A stretch of DNA of 32,341 nt from Chitinophagaceae bacterium (lineage in GTDB: Bacteria > Bacteroidota > Bacteroidia > Chitinophagales > Chitinophagaceae): assembly GCA_947374225.1 (NCBI GenBank), contig CANCAY010000021.1, positions 1 to 32,341 of the forward strand. The letters run 5' to 3'. How positions within the stretch are numbered: position 1 is the first letter of the stretch; each line of letters starts with the position of its first letter. The notes below the pieces were generated by a model. That model made no database searches. It was given only the letters and a program-made list of their open reading frames with translations, and had not been told where the DNA came from. This document shows, one piece after another, positions 23,943 to 32,107 of the stretch. A program made the position numbers and the translations under genes.

Positions 23943-24740
23943 CTATTTAGAACTTTGTGAAAATAAGGCAAAATTGTTCCAGTTAATATTTTGTCTATTA
24001 TATCCTTGGTTATTTGCTCCATTGTTTCCACTGGATTCGCGTCCCATGCCGCCGTTCATTCCACCTCTACCTCCACCCATTCCACCTCTACCTCTACCTC
24101 CACCCATTCCACCTCTACCACCGTTCATTCCACCTCTACCTCCACCCATCCCACTTCTGCCAATTTGATTGTTAGCATATTCACTTCTATTGCCCCCCAT
24201 TCTAATATTACTAATTGCAATTCCCACACTCATGTTTTGATTTCTCTTAACTTGTAGGGACTCGTTTATTAATTTTATTGGAATAATTAATTCCATTCCT
24301 AGATTTTTTCTTTCATCTATGCTTGTGCCCATTTGCAAGCCAGTTGCATCAATCGTGCTATATGTACCATTTTCTAGATTTTTAAATCCGGAAATTGAAA
24401 ATTGATCATTCGCTTTTTCAGGATAATGAATATGTATTGTTTTGTTTTTTTTACCAATGGGGTCAATGTAAAAATCAATGCCGTTTCTCATTATTCCCAT
24501 CTGACTAATTTGATCATTTGATAAAAGACTTATATATAAATTCAGCTTATCATAAGTAATAGCATATTGATATTTGCCATCTTCACTACCATAACTTAAT
24601 GGGAGGGACCACTCGTTAAGTATTCCATCTGCTTTAATTTGACTTTTTTGATTAATACCTGCTTCATACGTTCTTGGTGTACAAGCTGTAAATAACGATA
24701 CTATTATTAAAAATAAGGGGATACTCGACTTTTGGTTCAT
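23943..24740 (-). CDS. Lipoprotein with CBM9-like domain and Gly/Arg/Met-rich tail
   Basis: I start at ATG 24740 (MNQKSSIPLFL), which gives a signal peptide ending at a lipobox Cys20 (FTAC); a longer frame starts 10 codons upstream. The product is 265 residues. Residues about 30-190 form a CBM9/DOMON-like beta-sandwich that opens with 'IKADGILNEWSLPLSYGSEDGKY', comparable with the start of the EB_dh-type cytochrome in this window. Residues about 195-240 are a low-complexity tail built from GMGGGRGG and GMNGG units, encoded by a 21-bp DNA repeat. The function is unknown. Such RGG-like tails are typical of RNA-binding proteins, yet this one is predicted to be exported. It is followed closely by the SDR gene. 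Confidence 0.7.
   Translation of the reverse strand: MNQKSSIPLFLIIVSLFTACTPRTYEAGINQKSQIKADGILNEWSLPLSYGSEDGKYQYAITYDKLNLYISLLSNDQISQMGIMRNGIDFYIDPIGKKNKTIHIHYPEKANDQFSISGFKNLENGTYSTIDATGLQMGTSIDERKNLGMELIIPIKLINESLQVKRNQNMSVGIAISNIRMGGNRSEYANNQIGRSGMGGGRGGMNGGRGGMGGGRGRGGMGGGRGGMNGGMGRESSGNNGANNQGYNRQNINWNNFALFSQSSK
24050..24160. repeat. Short tandem repeat encoding the Gly/Arg/Met tail
   Basis: On the plus strand, units close to CATTCCACCTCTACCTCCACC recur about four times with insertions of TCTACC and CACCGTT, giving a 21-bp period that varies. It encodes Gly-Met-Gly-Gly-Gly-Arg-Gly-type repeats in the minus-strand lipoprotein. It is a coding minisatellite, not a CRISPR array, and may vary in copy number by slippage. 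Confidence 0.75.
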
Positions 24741-24833
24741 GATTTGATCTTTTATTGATTTGTTGGACAAATTATCTACTACAAAGTTTAGCTTATTGTC
24801 TTAAATTGACCTTAATTTAACAAGATACTCTAT

Positions 24834-25733
24834 ATGAAATTTGTAATTAGTTTTGTCGCTTTCTTTTTAATTTTAAATTCAAGTATGGCACAATACTTAC
24901 CACTCTATCAGAATACGCCAAATCAAAAGCAGGTTCCTAATATGGAGACTACTATTGACACAATGGGAATATTAATAACCTCCCATGTTTCAGAGCCAAG
25001 CTACCAATATTTTAAAGCTCAAAATGATACTATAAAAAGACCTTGTGTGATTATATGTCCTGGTGGAGGGTATTTTATTTTAGCAGATGGACATGAGGGA
25101 GTTGATGTTGCGAAGTATTTCAATTCTATTGGTGTTAACGCAATGGTGCTTAAATACAGAACACCCGATAACAACAATCAAATTGATAAATCTATTGCAC
25201 CATTGCAAGACGTCCAACAAGCAATGTATTTAGCTAGGAGTAATGCAGCAATCTGGGGAATTGACGCGCATAAAATAGGTATCATGGGATTTTCGGCTGG
25301 GGGACATTTGGCAGCAAGCTTAGCAAGTCATTATATAGATGTTAAAATTAAAAACGACGAAAATATTTCCTTGAGACCGGACTTTCAAATTTTAATTTAC
25401 CCCGTTATAACAACTAAGTCCTTTGGACATGCAGGGTCCACTTTGAATTTAATTGGGGAAAAGCCAAGTGAGAAACAAATAAATTATTTTAGCAACGAGG
25501 AATGGGTAAATGCCCAATCGCCTATTGCTTTTATAGTGCATGCTAAGGACGATGACGCAGTGCCAGTAAAAAACGCTGAAATTTATAATGAAGCATTAAT
25601 CAGGAATAAGGTTGCTTCAAAACTATACTTATTTGAAAAAGGCGGTCATGGATTTGGTATGAAAAATAAAATGTCAGAAAAACAATGGCCCCCAATATTG
25701 GAGGCCTGGTTGTTTGAGCATAAAATTTTATAG
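24834..25733 (+). CDS. Secreted alpha/beta-hydrolase (esterase, BD-FAE/Aes type)
   Basis: The product is 299 residues with a signal peptide ending in SMAQY. The alpha/beta-hydrolase core shows an oxyanion-type Gly-rich loop CPGGGYF (residues 75-81), the nucleophile elbow GFSAGG with Ser154, an acid loop (AKDDDAVP, Asp240/241) and His272 in GGHGFG, so the catalytic triad is complete. The pattern fits the esterase/lipase group of COG0657, including xylan-related acetyl esterases, but the substrate is not settled. It starts divergently from the lipoprotein gene at 24740 (93-nt gap) and ends 12 nt before the convergent YncE/phosphoesterase gene. Confidence 0.85.
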   Translation: MKFVISFVAFFLILNSSMAQYLPLYQNTPNQKQVPNMETTIDTMGILITSHVSEPSYQYFKAQNDTIKRPCVIICPGGGYFILADGHEGVDVAKYFNSIGVNAMVLKYRTPDNNNQIDKSIAPLQDVQQAMYLARSNAAIWGIDAHKIGIMGFSAGGHLAASLASHYIDVKIKNDENISLRPDFQILIYPVITTKSFGHAGSTLNLIGEKPSEKQINYFSNEEWVNAQSPIAFIVHAKDDDAVPVKNAEIYNEALIRNKVASKLYLFEKGGHGFGMKNKMSEKQWPPILEAWLFEHKIL

Positions 25734-25745
25734 TCAGCTTGAACT

Positions 25746-28178
25746 TTAGTCGTCACTATCTTTTTTTGCTGTTGTTTTGAAGAAGGCAGCTCTTTTAGGA
25801 GCCGGTACAATAGCGTCTAATCCTTTAGTTGCTTTCCAAATAACTTCCGTAAATAAACCATCTGGAATAGCATCCTCTTTAGTAAAATCAAATGTTTCAC
25901 TCATTTTTTGCCAAGCACTTTCCTGCTTATTTTTTTCATTGATATCGTATTGTAATGGCTTTGCATTGAATACAAAATTGTTAGGCGTGTTTTGAAAACA
26001 TCTCCACATGGCAGTGGCAGCAGCATCATACTGGCTCATTGGCGGCATTCCTAAAATTAATTCAATTGTTTTTAACATGGAAGAAGTTGAATACATGGTA
26101 TGGTCTACAAAATTTCTTTTAACTAAACCTCCAGCAACATAGGCAGTAGTTCTATGAGCGTCAATATGATCTGGTCCATCCTGCGCGTCGTCTTCTACTA
26201 TAAAAATAGCAGTCTCATTCCAAATAGGACTCTTACTTAAATATTCAACAAACATACCTACTGCTAAGTCGTTATCCGCGACATGTGCATTAGGACTTGG
26301 TTTACCTTTTCTTAACCCTTCTGTGTGGTCATTAATTAAGCGTAAGGTATTAAGCTTCGGCAGTGCATTATTTGCTAGTAAAGAATCAAAATCTTTTTTC
26401 CATTGACCTACTCTTGTTGTATCTCTTACACTTTGATCCCAGCTTGTATAATAAGTACAGAAGTGATTTTCTAATACAGGAATATTGGCTTTATAATCGT
26501 CAGCGAATTCACCATAAGTTCTATAACTAATATTAGCTCTCTTTGCAAAATCCCAGATAAAACCATTTTTATTGTTTGCGATTTTTCTAGTTCCTTCAGC
26601 GTCATAAGTTCCTCCTCTTCCACTATAACTAGTCACCCAGTTTTTTTCTAGATAGTCATTTGCATAGCCACCTAAAGTCCAATTATGACCATCTGCACTT
26701 ACCTCTCCATCTACATAAAAATTATCTAATAACACAAAGTCCTTAACGAGTGCATGTTGATTAGGTGTGACCTTCTCTCCAAAAATACATAATGCAGGGT
26801 CGCCATTACCTTCCTTAACATCCCCTAATACTTGGTCATAAGTTCTATTTTCTTTTACAATATAGAATACATATTTAATTGGAGATTTTACTCCAAGTTT
26901 ATTAGGAATTGGAGAGTCGGCACTTGCGTCTGAAATAGATTCTTTTATTTTTGTATAGGGTGTATTGTCATATACCTGCTTTGAGTAAGTGCTTAATTGT
27001 TTTTCAGAAGGGGTATTAATAATACTCATACTTCCTTTCATCAAACCTCCAATATATTGAACTGCATCAGCGTCTTTCAATGCACCATTCTGAAAACCTA
27101 ATTGACCTCTAGTATTATATGGGTCTGGTCCATAAGGGTTTGCAAAAGAGGTAAATCCTTTTCCGTTTGTCACGAATATTTTTTTACCAATCACTTTTAC
27201 ATTTGTTGGATACCATCCAACAGGAATAAATCCCTTAGACTGACTATTTCTTTTTTCAGCAACATTATAAACCGACAAACAGTTATTGTCTGCATTTGCA
27301 ATGTATAAAGTCTTTTCATCATCACTTAGCGCTAAACCATTGGTAGCAGAACCTGTTGGCGCATCAGGATACAAAGCGGTATTTAAAGTTTCAATTACTT
27401 TATTTGATTTAGTATCTATTATGGATACGCTATTGTCCTCTCCATTAGCCACATAAATAATACTGTTAGTCTTATTTAATACCATGTCGTTTGGATGACT
27501 ACCTACTTCAATTTGATTTGTTATCGTCTGACTCGCAATGTCCATAATCAATAACTTACTGCCACCCCAACATGAAATATATAATGTTTTTCTATTGTTG
27601 GACAATAGGCAGGTATACCCTTCTGCAGGCAATTCAAGTTTGTTTAAAATCGTTTTTGTTTTAAGGTCAATAGTGTAAACTGAATTATTGTCTTTGGTCA
27701 CAACATATAATTTCTTTGCAATATCGTCAATGCATAAACCTGCTGGAGAAACTCTTGTAGGCCACTTGTCATCCAATTTAATAGAATCCGCTAATTGCAA
27801 TTTTTCATTTTTGATCTGGTATTCTAAGATCCAGTTATCATTACCCCCGGAAACATATAATTTTTTCTCGTCTTTTGTAAATGCAATACCTAGCCAAGAT
27901 TTTCCTACAAGAATATTGTCAATCACTTTTTGTTTTTGAACATCAATTAACTGAATATATTGTTTGCCTTGTCCATTGTTAGTAACAGCAATATATTTTT
28001 TACTACTAGACACTGCCATATTTAATGGTAAATCGCCAAGGGGAAGACTTGTTCCTGCGGGAGACAAACTCCAACCGTTAGGAAGGGTTAGTTTGTTTTT
28101 TGTCAACTTTGTTTGACCAAAACTATTTCCTAAAAAAAGGGCCGACAAAGCGAAAAGTATAAATTTTTTCATATCCAT
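25746..28178 (-). CDS. Bifunctional YncE-like propeller / phosphoesterase-family protein
   Basis: The product is 810 residues; a second ATG two codons later (MKKFILFALS) would also work. A signal peptide (about 3-22) ends in SFGQT. Residues about 35-370 form a YVTN-type beta-propeller ('YIQLIDVQKQKVIDNILVG', 'TLYIANADNNCLSVYNVAEK'). Residues about 430-790 form a phosphoesterase/alkaline-phosphatase-type domain with 'YIVKENRTYDQVLGD', 'DGHNWTLGGYANDYLEKNW' and the metal-binding-like 'VEDDAQDGPDHIDAHRT'. Fusions of this kind are common in Bacteroidota and are exported. The likely role is hydrolysis of a phosphodiester or phosphomonoester, with the propeller as binding platform; the substrate is unknown. 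Confidence 0.85.
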   Translation of the reverse strand: MDMKKFILFALSALFLGNSFGQTKLTKNKLTLPNGWSLSPAGTSLPLGDLPLNMAVSSSKKYIAVTNNGQGKQYIQLIDVQKQKVIDNILVGKSWLGIAFTKDEKKLYVSGGNDNWILEYQIKNEKLQLADSIKLDDKWPTRVSPAGLCIDDIAKKLYVVTKDNNSVYTIDLKTKTILNKLELPAEGYTCLLSNNRKTLYISCWGGSKLLIMDIASQTITNQIEVGSHPNDMVLNKTNSIIYVANGEDNSVSIIDTKSNKVIETLNTALYPDAPTGSATNGLALSDDEKTLYIANADNNCLSVYNVAEKRNSQSKGFIPVGWYPTNVKVIGKKIFVTNGKGFTSFANPYGPDPYNTRGQLGFQNGALKDADAVQYIGGLMKGSMSIINTPSEKQLSTYSKQVYDNTPYTKIKESISDASADSPIPNKLGVKSPIKYVFYIVKENRTYDQVLGDVKEGNGDPALCIFGEKVTPNQHALVKDFVLLDNFYVDGEVSADGHNWTLGGYANDYLEKNWVTSYSGRGGTYDAEGTRKIANNKNGFIWDFAKRANISYRTYGEFADDYKANIPVLENHFCTYYTSWDQSVRDTTRVGQWKKDFDSLLANNALPKLNTLRLINDHTEGLRKGKPSPNAHVADNDLAVGMFVEYLSKSPIWNETAIFIVEDDAQDGPDHIDAHRTTAYVAGGLVKRNFVDHTMYSTSSMLKTIELILGMPPMSQYDAAATAMWRCFQNTPNNFVFNAKPLQYDINEKNKQESAWQKMSETFDFTKEDAIPDGLFTEVIWKATKGLDAIVPAPKRAAFFKTTAKKDSDD

Positions 28179-28245
28179 AGTTTACTAAATAAATGATACC
28201 TGTAATTTAGTAAAAAATGCCCTTCGCTATTTTAAAATAAGATTA

Positions 28246-28701
28246 TCATTTTATGATATCTTCTATTATTTTGATATGGTGCGCAGTATGGATTGTTAAC
28301 ATAGTAAAAGTACCCTTAACATTCAATTTTCCGAAAATTGGGTGTACAAAATACTGGTTTGGTGTAGCTAAGTCTAGTTCAGACAGCGCAATTCTGGCTT
28401 TCTCAAATAATGCTGGATAGTCGCGCCTGCTTATAGTGGCGGTTGGTATTACAGAAGCGGGGGCTTTGGCTTTACCTCTTGGGAACTTCCCTAAGCTAAA
28501 TACCCATAATTTCTTAAAATTGAACTTATGCTCATATTGGCTTGGGTCTGAATTTGTAACCGCTTTGGCTATTTGAGTGATAACCAATAAGCTGTGTTCA
28601 ATATGCCAGCTAACGTTAACTGTAGAAATAGCGCTATTTAATGTTTGATCATTATCAACAAAAGTCTCTAGTGTATTAAGTAAACCTTGAATCTTTCCCA
28701 T
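28246..28701 (-). CDS. DUF1569 (DinB-like) protein
   Basis: I choose ATG 28701 (MGKIQGLLNTLE) because the alternative ATG at 28716 would put the start inside a palindromic operator; both encode the same body. The product is 151 residues. It is a four-helix DinB-superfamily protein of the DUF1569 type, with a conserved His in WHIEHSLLV and the His-rich end 'HTAHHIKIIEDIIK', residues that bind a metal in family structures. Reaction unknown. It is divergent from the HMA gene at 28767 and shares the palindrome at 28709-28724 with it. Confidence 0.75.
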   Translation of the reverse strand: MGKIQGLLNTLETFVDNDQTLNSAISTVNVSWHIEHSLLVITQIAKAVTNSDPSQYEHKFNFKKLWVFSLGKFPRGKAKAPASVIPTATISRRDYPALFEKARIALSELDLATPNQYFVHPIFGKLNVKGTFTMLTIHTAHHIKIIEDIIK

Positions 28702-28708
28702 TCCCAAA

Positions 28709-28724
28709 TGTAACATATGTCACT
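28709..28724. promoter_or_regulatory. Palindromic operator between DUF1569 and HMA genes
   Basis: The 16-mer (minus strand AGTGACATATGTTACA) is an inverted repeat of the form GTGACA-N2-TGTTAC. It is nearly identical to the site at 29310 (13 of 16 bases). It resembles Crp/Fnr-family half-sites (TGTGA and TTACA). It lies in the divergent 65-nt region and could control both genes. Confidence 0.55.
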
Positions 28725-28766
28725 TACACTATAAAAATTGAGTCCTACCTTTATAAAAATAAGATC

Positions 28767-29012
28767 ATGGAACAAATTGAAATAGCGGTACAAAACATAA
28801 AATGTGATGGATGTGTGAAGTCTATTAAAGCAGCTTTCGAGCATAGAGCTGAAATTAAAGAGGTAGAAGTAAGTAAAGAGACTGGAATTGTTAACTTAAA
28901 GGGAGATGGTTTGGCTAAAGATAAATTGATGAAAGAATTAACTGCATTAGGTTATCCACCTGTTAAAGAGAAAACCTTCTTCGACAAATTAAAAGCAAGC
29001 TTTAAAAAATAA
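28767..29012 (+). CDS. HMA-domain metal-binding protein (CopZ-like)
   Basis: The product is 81 residues. The first 65 are one heavy-metal-associated domain of the ferredoxin-like fold, with the metal motif IKCDGCVKS (Cys13, Cys16) and the ending 'LTALGYPPV'. The usual GMTC is replaced by IKC. No signal peptide is present, so it is cytoplasmic. The role would be binding or delivering a soft metal such as copper, zinc or cadmium. The last 15 residues are a basic extension. It is 72 nt upstream of the DUF2892 gene, with which it probably forms an operon. Confidence 0.85.
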   Translation: MEQIEIAVQNIKCDGCVKSIKAAFEHRAEIKEVEVSKETGIVNLKGDGLAKDKLMKELTALGYPPVKEKTFFDKLKASFKK

Positions 29013-29084
29013 TTTATAGTTCAATTAAATTCAAAAAAATCTATTACAATTTTAAAAATCGATTAACCACTTAAATAAATCTTT

Positions 29085-29288
29085 ATGAAAAACAACATGG
29101 GAACTGCAGACAAAGTCATACGTGTATTGTTAGCTGCCGTATTTTCTTATTTATATTTCACCAAAACAGTGGAAGGCACATTAGCAACTGTCTTATTAGT
29201 AGTTGGCGGAGTATTTTTATTAACTAGTGTAATTAGCTTTTGTCCTTTATACACTTTATTCGGTATTAGTACTTGCAAGAATAAATAA
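29085..29288 (+). CDS. DUF2892 (YgaP-like) inner-membrane protein
   Basis: The product is 67 residues, the standard size for DUF2892. The pattern is typical: 'NMGTADKVIRVLLAAVFSYLYF', one helix, a short loop, a second helix (TVLLVVGGVFLLTSVISFCPLY) and the end 'LFGISTCKNK'. In rhodanese proteins such as YgaP this helical hairpin is the membrane part. Here it is a separate gene close to a rhodanese fusion. Cys55 (SFCPLY) and Cys65 (STCKN) are conserved in the family. A sulfur-related role is plausible but not shown. Confidence 0.85.
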   Translation: MKNNMGTADKVIRVLLAAVFSYLYFTKTVEGTLATVLLVVGGVFLLTSVISFCPLYTLFGISTCKNK

Positions 29289-29309
29289 GAGACAATAATC
29301 ATATTTTGA

Positions 29310-29325
29310 TGTGACAATTGTTACA
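29310..29325. promoter_or_regulatory. Palindromic operator upstream of the CoA-disulfide-reductase gene
   Basis: TGTGACAATTGTTACA fits TGTGA-N6-TTACA, one base from a perfect palindrome, and is almost the same as the site at 28709-28724. It lies 48 nt before the start codon and immediately before the 29327 hairpin. It is Crp/Fnr-like in form; the regulator is not in this window. Confidence 0.55.
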
Positions 29326-29326
29326 G

Positions 29327-29356
29327 AACAAAGGAACGCCATGGCGTTCCTTTGTT
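29327..29356. terminator. 30-bp perfect palindrome before the CDR gene
   Basis: AACAAAGGAACGCCA (29327-29341) is the exact reverse complement of 29342-29356, giving a perfect 30-bp palindrome. The hairpin could end the DUF2892 transcript, although only a short TTTGTTGTT run follows. It ends 17 nt before the CDR start, so it may also affect translation of that gene. Confidence 0.55.
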
Positions 29357-29373
29357 GTTATAAAACAGTTATT

Positions 29374-31035
29374 ATGAAATATATTATAGTGGGGGGTGTG
29401 GCAGGTGGCGCAAGTGCTGCAGCAAGATTGAGAAGACTAGACGAACATGCAGAAATAATTTTATTTGAAAAAGGAAGCCATATTTCTTACGCAAATTGCG
29501 GCTTGCCCTATTATATTGGCGATGTAATTACAGACAGAGAACAGTTATTTGTTCAAACTCCCGCTTCATTTAAACAAAGATTCAATATTGATGCACGTGT
29601 ACAATCCGAAGTGCTTTCAATACATCCTGACACGAAAATTGTTAAAGTTAAAAATATAGTTACTGGTAATATTTATGAAGAATCATATGATAAGCTGGTA
29701 TTGTCTCCAGGAGCAGAACCTTTTAGACCGCCATTAGAAGGTGTAGCAAGTGAGGGTATTTTTACTTTAAGAAATGTTACAGACACCGATAAAATAAAAG
29801 CTTTTGTAAAATACAAAACAAAGGGCAGGGCTGTAATTATTGGCGCAGGTTTTATAGGATTAGAAATGGCAGAAAACTTACATCAGCTTGGCATGCATGT
29901 TAGTATTGTAGAAATGGGCAACCAAATACTAGCGCCAGTCGATTTCCCAATAGCGGCAATAGCGCAACAGCATATAAGGTCCAAGGGGGTGGATTTAAAA
30001 TTGAATACCACAGTGACAGGCTTTGAGAAAGTAAGCACTCATTTGAAAGTGTTATTAAAAGACGCTGCACCTTTAGAAGCGGATGTCATCATACTTTCCA
30101 TTGGGGTGAAAGCAGATACTAGATTAGCTAGAGAAGCTGGATTGGAATTGGGAGATGCTAAAGCCATTTTAGTAAATGAATATTTGCAAACATCTAATAA
30201 AGACATTTACGCTGTAGGGGATGCGATAGAATTTAAGAATCATATTACAGGGAATTCAATGTCAACTTATCTTGCAGGGCCTGCTAATAAACAAGGACGT
30301 ATTTGCGCAAATAATATAGTACTTGGCAATAAATCTAAATACCATGGTTCTATTAATACGGCCATTGTAAAAATATTTGATCTAACAGTAGCGACTAGTG
30401 GTGTAGCTAGTAAGCATTTAACAAAAGCGAATGTCAGTCATTTAACATCTACTACACATAGTGGTTCACATGCAAGCTATTATCCGGATTCGGAGCAAAT
30501 GACGATTCAAATAAATTTCGATCCTACAAATGGAAAAATTTTTGGCGCTCAAATTATTGGCAAAGACGGAGTAGATAAAAGAATTGACAGCTTGTCCTCT
30601 ATTATTCAAAGGGGTAGTGATATTTATGAATTGATGGAATTTGAACATGCTTATGCCCCACCTTTCTCTTCTGCAAAAGACCCTGTTAATATGGTAGGCT
30701 TTGTTGCAGAAAATATAATTGAACAAAGATTAAAAGTGGTTCCCTGGAATACAGTAAGTGGTATTAAAACCCAGGATATTTTGATAGACGTAAGAACTTT
30801 AGAAGAGTATAATACTGGGCATATTCCTGCAGCAATTAATATTCCTGTTGATGAATTAAGAAATCGACTAAGCGAAATAGACAAAGACAAGACTATTTAT
30901 ATTTATTGTCAGATTGGACTAAGAGGTTATTTAGCGCAGAGGATTTTAGTTCAAAATGGATTTGAGAAAGTATATAATTTGTCTGGCGGATATAAATTAT
31001 GGGAAGCTTGTAATGCAGAATCTACCATAGTATAA
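29374..31035 (+). CDS. CoA-disulfide reductase-type flavoprotein with C-terminal rhodanese domain
   Basis: I start at ATG 29374 (MKYIIVGGVAGG), where the FAD motif GGVAGGASAA begins; the earlier in-frame start lies in the palindrome. The product is 553 residues. Residues 1-320 are the FAD/NAD(P)-binding domains with the active Cys42 (ANCGLPYY) of the CoA-disulfide-reductase group; a second Gly-rich motif 'VIIGAGFIGLEMAENL' is near 151-166, and 'VYAVGDAIEF' near 278-287. A dimerisation domain follows (about 325-445). Residues about 455-550 are a rhodanese domain with Cys512 (CQIGLRGY), so persulfide transfer is expected. The fusion is known as CoADR-Rhd, a persulfide/polysulfide reductase type. 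It uses NAD(P)H in the cytoplasm. Confidence 0.92.
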   Translation: MKYIIVGGVAGGASAAARLRRLDEHAEIILFEKGSHISYANCGLPYYIGDVITDREQLFVQTPASFKQRFNIDARVQSEVLSIHPDTKIVKVKNIVTGNIYEESYDKLVLSPGAEPFRPPLEGVASEGIFTLRNVTDTDKIKAFVKYKTKGRAVIIGAGFIGLEMAENLHQLGMHVSIVEMGNQILAPVDFPIAAIAQQHIRSKGVDLKLNTTVTGFEKVSTHLKVLLKDAAPLEADVIILSIGVKADTRLAREAGLELGDAKAILVNEYLQTSNKDIYAVGDAIEFKNHITGNSMSTYLAGPANKQGRICANNIVLGNKSKYHGSINTAIVKIFDLTVATSGVASKHLTKANVSHLTSTTHSGSHASYYPDSEQMTIQINFDPTNGKIFGAQIIGKDGVDKRIDSLSSIIQRGSDIYELMEFEHAYAPPFSSAKDPVNMVGFVAENIIEQRLKVVPWNTVSGIKTQDILIDVRTLEEYNTGHIPAAINIPVDELRNRLSEIDKDKTIYIYCQIGLRGYLAQRILVQNGFEKVYNLSGGYKLWEACNAESTIV

Positions 31036-31048
31036 ACTACTTAAATAA

Positions 31049-31080
31049 AAATGAGCCTCCATTAAGAGGCTCATTTAATT
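31049..31080. terminator. Bidirectional terminator between the CDR and DUF1080 genes
   Basis: An 11-bp perfect stem pairs AAATGAGCCTC (31049-31059) with GAGGCTCATTT (31066-31076), loop CATTAA. A-rich and T-rich flanks on both sides fit termination of both convergent genes. Confidence 0.85.
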
Positions 31081-31104
31081 TTCAATAATATATCAGTAGT
31101 AATT

Positions 31105-32046
31105 TTATCTAGCTGGAGTTATAATAATATTTCTATATTCTACTGCACCATGATCTCCTTGTAAGAATATTGGTCCTGGCTCCCCTTCTTTACTATCTAT
31201 AGCGCCGCCAGTAATTCCAGGAATTTCTTGATTATTTACAACAGTAACTCCATTGGCGATGATGGTAACCATTCTCCCAACTAAAGTAATATCATAAGAC
31301 TGCCACTCTCCGGCATTTTTTGCAACCATTTGAGAAGGAGGCAAAAAGCCATACAAGCCACCCAAGTAAATACTTAAAGGTTCTTTGCCCTTGCTGTCTT
31401 CTACTTGAATCTCATAACGACCTCTTAAATAAACACCACTATTACTTTCTTTTGGATATCTAAACTCAACGTGTAATTTAAAGTCAGTAAATGTCTGATC
31501 CGTTACTAAATTAGAACCAGATTTTGAACTAGTCAATACCCCATTAATAACCTGCCATTGATTCGTTGTTCCCATAGCATGCCATCCAGTTAAATCCTTA
31601 CCATTTAGTAATTTGATTGCTGCTCCCCAAACAGGAGAAGCAGTGCGTATTAATTTAGGTGCTCTAACGGCTGTCCAATTATATTGTTTCCCGTCGGTAT
31701 ATACCATAGTACCTGCTAACTTATCGCCGTCAATAGTAAATTCAAAATCTTGATATCTAGTTCCTGGTTCCCATTGTGGAGGAATAGAAAAGCTAAATTT
31801 TCCATTGGTATATTTAATATGCGATACTGGTCTTGCACTACCAAATTCGTATACAAAACGACCTACTAAGGTGCTTCGTCCAGAATGGGTAACTTCTAAC
31901 CAAGAAGGAATTTCCTTTCCCTCCTTAGACATGGTGATATCCCATCTTCCTAATACTTGGGTAGGATAAGTTTCTTGTGCAATTGTAAAATTCATAAAGC
32001 TGGCAATAGCGATCAAGGCTATTGAAAAAAGAAGCTTCTTTTTCAT
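31105..32046 (-). CDS. DUF1080 (3-keto-disaccharide hydrolase-like) secreted protein
   Basis: The product is 313 residues with a signal peptide ending in TIAQE. The C-terminal half (about 140-313) is a DUF1080 concanavalin-like domain: 'LLNGKDLTGWHAMG', 'FTDFKLHVEFRYPKESNSGVYLRGRYEIQVEDS', and the terminal 'GPIFLQGDHGAVEYRNIIITP' motif are characteristic. The N-terminal half (about 25-135) is a separate beta-rich domain ('GRWDITMSKEGKEIPSWLEVTHSGRS'), found in a subset of the family. Members hydrolyse or bind keto-sugars; the exact substrate is unknown. It stands alone on the minus strand, separated from the plus-strand CDR gene by a bidirectional terminator. Confidence 0.85.
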   Translation of the reverse strand: MKKKLLFSIALIAIASFMNFTIAQETYPTQVLGRWDITMSKEGKEIPSWLEVTHSGRSTLVGRFVYEFGSARPVSHIKYTNGKFSFSIPPQWEPGTRYQDFEFTIDGDKLAGTMVYTDGKQYNWTAVRAPKLIRTASPVWGAAIKLLNGKDLTGWHAMGTTNQWQVINGVLTSSKSGSNLVTDQTFTDFKLHVEFRYPKESNSGVYLRGRYEIQVEDSKGKEPLSIYLGGLYGFLPPSQMVAKNAGEWQSYDITLVGRMVTIIANGVTVVNNQEIPGITGGAIDSKEGEPGPIFLQGDHGAVEYRNIIITPAR

Positions 32047-32107
32047 TGGTAATAAGTTTATCGTTAATACATGTCTCCTGTTAAGAAGATTGTAATAGCA
32101 ATTTAGC

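Noticed and set aside
24050..24160. Possible CRISPR-like repeat array
   Set aside because: Units are 21 bp, contiguous and have no unique spacers. The repeat is in frame with a coding tail.
23974..24257. Two plus-strand ORFs rich in Pro or Ser/Thr repeats
   Set aside because: They are antisense reads of the Gly/Arg/Met tail of the minus-strand lipoprotein; the repeat period alone explains the open frames.
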